Shown: one piece after another, positions 60,923 through 64,000 of the stretch
How positions within the stretch are numbered: position 1 is the stretch's first letter
Layout of the letters: every line of letters begins with the position of its first letter
From: Amycolatopsis methanolica 239
GTDB taxonomy: Bacteria > Actinomycetota > Actinomycetes > Mycobacteriales > Pseudonocardiaceae
Length of the DNA stretch: 64,000 bases
Direction of reading: 5' to 3'
Assembly (NCBI RefSeq): GCF_000739085.1
Contig: NZ_CP009110.1
Location: 5,394,001 to 5,458,000, forward strand
Translations under genes and position numbers: made by a program
The notes under the pieces: model-generated
Told to the model about the DNA's origin: nothing
Databases searched by the model: none
The model's input: only the letters and a program-made list of their open reading frames with translations

Positions 60923-61174
60923 GTGCGAGTCACCCTGCGCCCCGCGACGGAGGGCGACCGCGAGTTCTACGAACTGCTGCCGGAGTTCCAGGGACGCGGC
61001 GTCGGGAGCAGGCTGATCACGGACCTGATCGCCGACGCGGACCGGCGCGGGCTGGCGGTGGAACTGGACGTGCTGGCCGTCAACACGCGGGCGTACGAGC
61101 CGTACCGGCGGCTGGGCTTCCGTGAGGTGCGCCGTGGTCGCAAGATCGCGATGAGGTATCGCGGAACGCCTTGA
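60923..61174 (+). CDS. GNAT acetyltransferase with internal deletion
   Basis: An 83-residue protein: MRVTLRPATEGDREFYEL is a normal GNAT start, LPEFQGRGVGSRLITDLIAD is the acetyl-CoA binding motif A and YEPYRRLGFREV the end. About 60 residues that should lie between them (strands 2-4) are missing in frame. It is probably non-functional although it has no stop or shift. The stop overlaps an in-frame TTG of the lipoprotein frame. Confidence 0.75.
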   Translation: MRVTLRPATEGDREFYELLPEFQGRGVGSRLITDLIADADRRGLAVELDVLAVNTRAYEPYRRLGFREVRRGRKIAMRYRGTP

Positions 61175-61197
61175 TCGGTTACGGCATCATAACCGGC

Positions 61198-61785
61198 GTG
61201 AAGCGTGGTTCAATCGTCCGGACAGTAGCGGTGGTGGCGGCGGCGCTGGCCGCCTCGGCGTGCGGATCGTCCTCTTCGGACGCCCCGAGCGCGCCGGCGA
61301 CGAGCAGCAGCGCCCCGCCGCCCATCGTGGAGCCCACGACGCCGCCGGGTACTTCGCTGACCGTCGGGCAGCGCGCGGTGGTCAACTACTCCGACGGGAT
61401 CGACGAAGGCCTGCTGGCGATCACCGTCACCGCGATCGAGCAGGCCGACCAGAACGAGTTCCGGACCGCGTTCGGCGACAAGGCGCAGGGGCTGACGCCG
61501 TACTGCATCCGCTACACCGTGGAGAACCTGACCGGGACCGATTTCGGCACCAAGGTGGGCCCGACGCTGGAGGCCCTGGCCGGCGACGGCGAGACCACGG
61601 GAACGTTCATCACGGGCGACATCCCGAGCTGCGCACCGCGCCTCTCCCCCGGCGACTTCGACCACCCGGGCGCGCGGTACGAGAACGCGGACCTGGACGC
61701 GACGTCGCCGGACGACCCGGTGGTGGCGGCCCGCTACGACGGCAACGACTACGACGGCAACCCGCTGGTGTGGCGGATGCCCTGA
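61198..61785 (+). CDS. Putative lipoprotein
   Basis: A 195-residue secreted lipoprotein. The signal peptide VRTVAVVAAALAASAC ends in a lipobox with Cys22, followed by a Ser/Ala/Pro-rich linker to about residue 55 and a DUF4352-like domain: VNYSDGIDEGLLAITVTAIE, PYCIRYTVENLTGTDFG and ENADLDATSPDDPVVAARYD. The GTG at 61198 is chosen to place the signal at the N-terminus. Function unknown. Confidence 0.82.
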   Translation: MKRGSIVRTVAVVAAALAASACGSSSSDAPSAPATSSSAPPPIVEPTTPPGTSLTVGQRAVVNYSDGIDEGLLAITVTAIEQADQNEFRTAFGDKAQGLTPYCIRYTVENLTGTDFGTKVGPTLEALAGDGETTGTFITGDIPSCAPRLSPGDFDHPGARYENADLDATSPDDPVVAARYDGNDYDGNPLVWRMP

Positions 61786-61819
61786 CGCTGGGCGCGGAAG
61801 GCGTGCGGGCCCCGGCGGG

Positions 61820-62002
61820 GCCGCCGGGCAAGCCGCGCCGTGACCAAGCGGGTCTGTCGGCGAGCCAGACCGTCACTGCGCGCCGGGCAAGCCGTGCAGC
61901 GACGGAGCGCGACTTCCCGACAAGCCGCACCGCGCCCGCGGGGCCGCCGGCAAGCCGCGCCGTGGCCGAGCGGCTTGCCGGGCAACCCGTGTGGTGACCG
62001 GG
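61820..62002. repeat. Five imperfect repeats between lipoprotein and CoA-transferase genes
   Basis: The unit GCCGGGCAAGCCGCGCCGTG followed by (A/G)CC-AGCGG recurs near 61824, 61880, 61914, 61946 and 61977 with changes and spacing of about 30-55 bp. The region separates convergent genes and has no ORF of its own. It could act as a terminator array or derive from local duplications. Confidence 0.6.
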
Positions 62003-62039
62003 TGGGACTGGCAACCAACGGTCCCACCCGGTCGCAGTC

Positions 62040-62683
<644 letters not shown>

Positions 62684-62687
<4 letters not shown>

Positions 62688-63400
62688 GCCTCCGTCCCGG
62701 CGAGCGCCCGCGGGCGCACCGTGCGCTTTTCGATCTCCTTCTCCCGCGGCGTGGCGACCACCAGGCGGTCGACGAACACGCCGGGGGTGATGACCAGGTC
62801 CGGGTCGACATAGCCGTCGAGCAGGACCTCGGTCTCCACCACGGTCACCCGGCCGCAGGTGGCGACCACCGGGTTGAAGTTGCGGGCCGCCATCCGGTAG
62901 ACGAGGTTGCCCTCCCGGTCGGCGGTGTGGGCGTGCACCAGCGCCAGATCGGCGACGATGCCGCGCTCCTGCACGTAGGTCTCGCCGTCGAACTCGGCGT
63001 GCGGCTTGCCCTCGGCCACCGGCGTTCCCACGCCCGTCTTCGTGTAGAACGCCGGGATACCGGCGCCGCCCGCGCGCATCCGCTCGGCCAGCGTGCCCTG
63101 GGGCGCGAACTCGACCTCGACCGAACCGTCCAGGTACTGCTGCGCGAACAGCTTGTTCTCCCCGACGTAGGACGCGATCACCTTACGCACCTGCTTGTTC
63201 TCCAGCAGCAGCCCGAGGCCCTTGCCGTCCACACCCATGTTGTTCGACACGATCGTCAGATCGCGGACCCCGGCTTCGCGGACGACCTCGATCAGGTCAT
63301 AGGGGATGCCGGACAGACCGAAGCCGCCGACCGCGATCGTCATGCCGTCTCGCAGCGCGCCTGCCATCGCGTCGGCGGCCGCGCCGAACACCTTGGACAC
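62684..63400 (-). CDS. scoA: 3-oxoacid CoA-transferase subunit A
   Basis: A 238-residue alpha subunit: [20 protein letters not shown] (CoA-binding glycine loop), [16 protein letters not shown] and [20 protein letters not shown]. It forms the heterotetramer with the B subunit. The divergent IclR gene suggests inducible use in aromatic catabolism (PcaI-like role), which would match the phenylacetate and phenol genes elsewhere in the window. The start is GTG 63400. Confidence 0.93.
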
Positions 63401-63498
63401 GTGAACTCTCCTTCGAGCGTCCGTGGGATGAGCACCTGCCCGCAGTCAAGACGACCTGGGGAAACCCGGTCAAGCGCGCCTTCTGGATCTCTCGTCAG

Positions 63499-63525
63499 GT
63501 GAACGGCTCGCGGTTTGGCGTTCAC
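63499..63525. promoter_or_regulatory. Probable IclR operator between CoA-transferase and iclR genes
   Basis: GTGAACG at 63499-63505 and its exact complement CGTTCAC at 63519-63525 are separated by 13 bp, in the 147-bp gap between divergent genes. Spacing of about 20 bp between arm centres fits an IclR dimer pair. Confidence 0.6.
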
Positions 63526-63547
63526 TGAGTGGACGTACGATGGCGAC

Positions 63548-64000
63548 ATGCCGCCCGCCCACCTGATCGGCCGGGCCGCGCTGGTGCTGCGTGCGCTGTC
63601 CGCGGCCGGCGAGCCCGGCGCGTCGACCTCGGACGTGTCGCGGCTGACCGGGCTGGCCCGGCCGACGGTCCACCGGTTGCTGGCGGCGCTGGCCGACGAG
63701 GGGTTCGTCGACCGCGACCAGCGCAGCGGCCGCTGGTACCTGGGCCCGGAGCTGTACCTGCTGGGTGAGTCGGCGGCCGCCCGCTACGACGTGACGCAGC
63801 ACGCGCGGGCGAGCGTGCACCGGCTCGCCGCGGCGACCGGGGAGAGCGCGTTCTTCTCCGCCCGGCGCGGCGACGAGACGGTGTGCCTGCTGCGCGAGGA
63901 CGGCGACTTCCCGATCCGGTCGTTCGTGCTGTACGAGGGCGCGCGGTTCCCGCTGGGCGTGGTCTCAGCCGGGCTGGTCGTGCTGTCGCTGCTGTCCGAC
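63548..64000 (+). CDS. IclR family regulator (3' end outside window)
   Basis: The first 151 residues are visible: winged helix with STSDVSRLTGLARPTVHRLL (about 25-44) and the beginning of the ligand domain (VHRLAAATGESAFFSARRGD; FPLGVVSAGLVVL). It is divergent from the CoA-transferase operon, its probable target; PcaR-type IclR proteins regulate 3-oxoadipate genes. The ATG at 63548 fits the family start. Confidence 0.9.
   Translation, partial: MPPAHLIGRAALVLRALSAAGEPGASTSDVSRLTGLARPTVHRLLAALADEGFVDRDQRSGRWYLGPELYLLGESAAARYDVTQHARASVHRLAAATGESAFFSARRGDETVCLLREDGDFPIRSFVLYEGARFPLGVVSAGLVVLSLLSD

Noticed and set aside
61820-62002. CRISPR-like array
   Set aside because: Repeat units differ at many positions, spacing is irregular and spacers are not unique; no cas gene is near.

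Overview
The window is high-GC DNA with actinobacterial codon use: many GTG and TTG starts, very short gene spacing and many 4-nt ATGA/GTGA overlaps. An F420-type LLM oxidoreductase, an ECF42 sigma factor with a YCII partner, SARP and LAL regulators, and a PaaR-type phenylacetate cluster all point to a soil actinomycete. Amycolatopsis or another Pseudonocardiaceae is my best guess, but this is inference because no rRNA or marker gene is present. I see no tRNA, rRNA, CRISPR array, insertion sequence or phage.

Region by region. (1) 1-4620 is a phenylacetate degradation cluster (paaZ, paaG-like, paaI, paaK, TetR) with two matching palindromic operators. (2) 4697-7957 holds an MFS exporter, a structured intergenic region, and a small YbjN-like protein paired with the RNA ligase RtcB. 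(3) 7947-13108 carries regulators and enzymes: Lrp, RBBP9-like hydrolase, DUF4865, methyltransferase, MarR plus prolyl aminopeptidase, LLM oxidoreductase. (4) 13140-17063 is an IclR-controlled two-component flavin monooxygenase (phenol/4-hydroxyphenylacetate hydroxylase type) followed by a RibF-like FAD synthetase without a full kinase domain. (5) 17266-19349 is decayed DNA: frameshifted methyltransferase, Ada fragment, SDR with deletions, around an intact MerR gene. (6) 19398-31655 has an FAD oxidase beside a SARP regulator with a well-formed SARP-type promoter, a MocR/EamA pair, an ATP-dependent DNA ligase, a LAL regulator and NAD kinase. (7) 31821-38910 has a frameshifted PhoD phosphatase, an ECF42/YCII pair, an MFS relic, a CHASE3-HAMP sensor that has lost its phospho-acceptor histidine, peptide deformylase, a CBS protein and dodecin. 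(8) 38911-41122 mixes two strand-asymmetric low-complexity tracts with a nitroreductase/NUDIX pair. (9) 41119-51722 holds ArsR/SRPBCC, RidA, a monooxygenase/TetR pair, MmcQ, a broken ABC exporter, an MFS/MarR pair, YihY and an MHS symporter. (10) 51854-54346 has a wrecked hydrolase/sigma-factor divergon, then an anti-sigma-like protein and STAS protein behind a SigB/SigF-type promoter. (11) 54343-61785 has a GlxA-type AraC regulator, TetR, a tightly coupled ACAD-fold monooxygenase/esterase/flavin reductase operon with a divergent APC permease, a shortened GNAT and a lipoprotein. (12) 62040-64000 is a 3-oxoacid CoA-transferase operon with a divergent IclR regulator.

Functionally the window is accessory catabolism: aromatic acids are activated or hydroxylated (paa, two-component monooxygenase) and ring-cleavage products could enter central metabolism through the CoA-transferase. 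Nearly every enzyme gene has its own local repressor and a visible palindrome. At least seven genes are broken by indels or deletions. Some indels sit in homopolymers, so assembly error must be excluded before calling them true pseudogenes. No single stretch is clearly a new defence or mobile system. The most original leads are the YbjN-like/RtcB pair with its nested hairpins, the sensor pseudokinase, the ACAD/esterase/reductase/permease set, and the degenerate anti-sigma/STAS pair.
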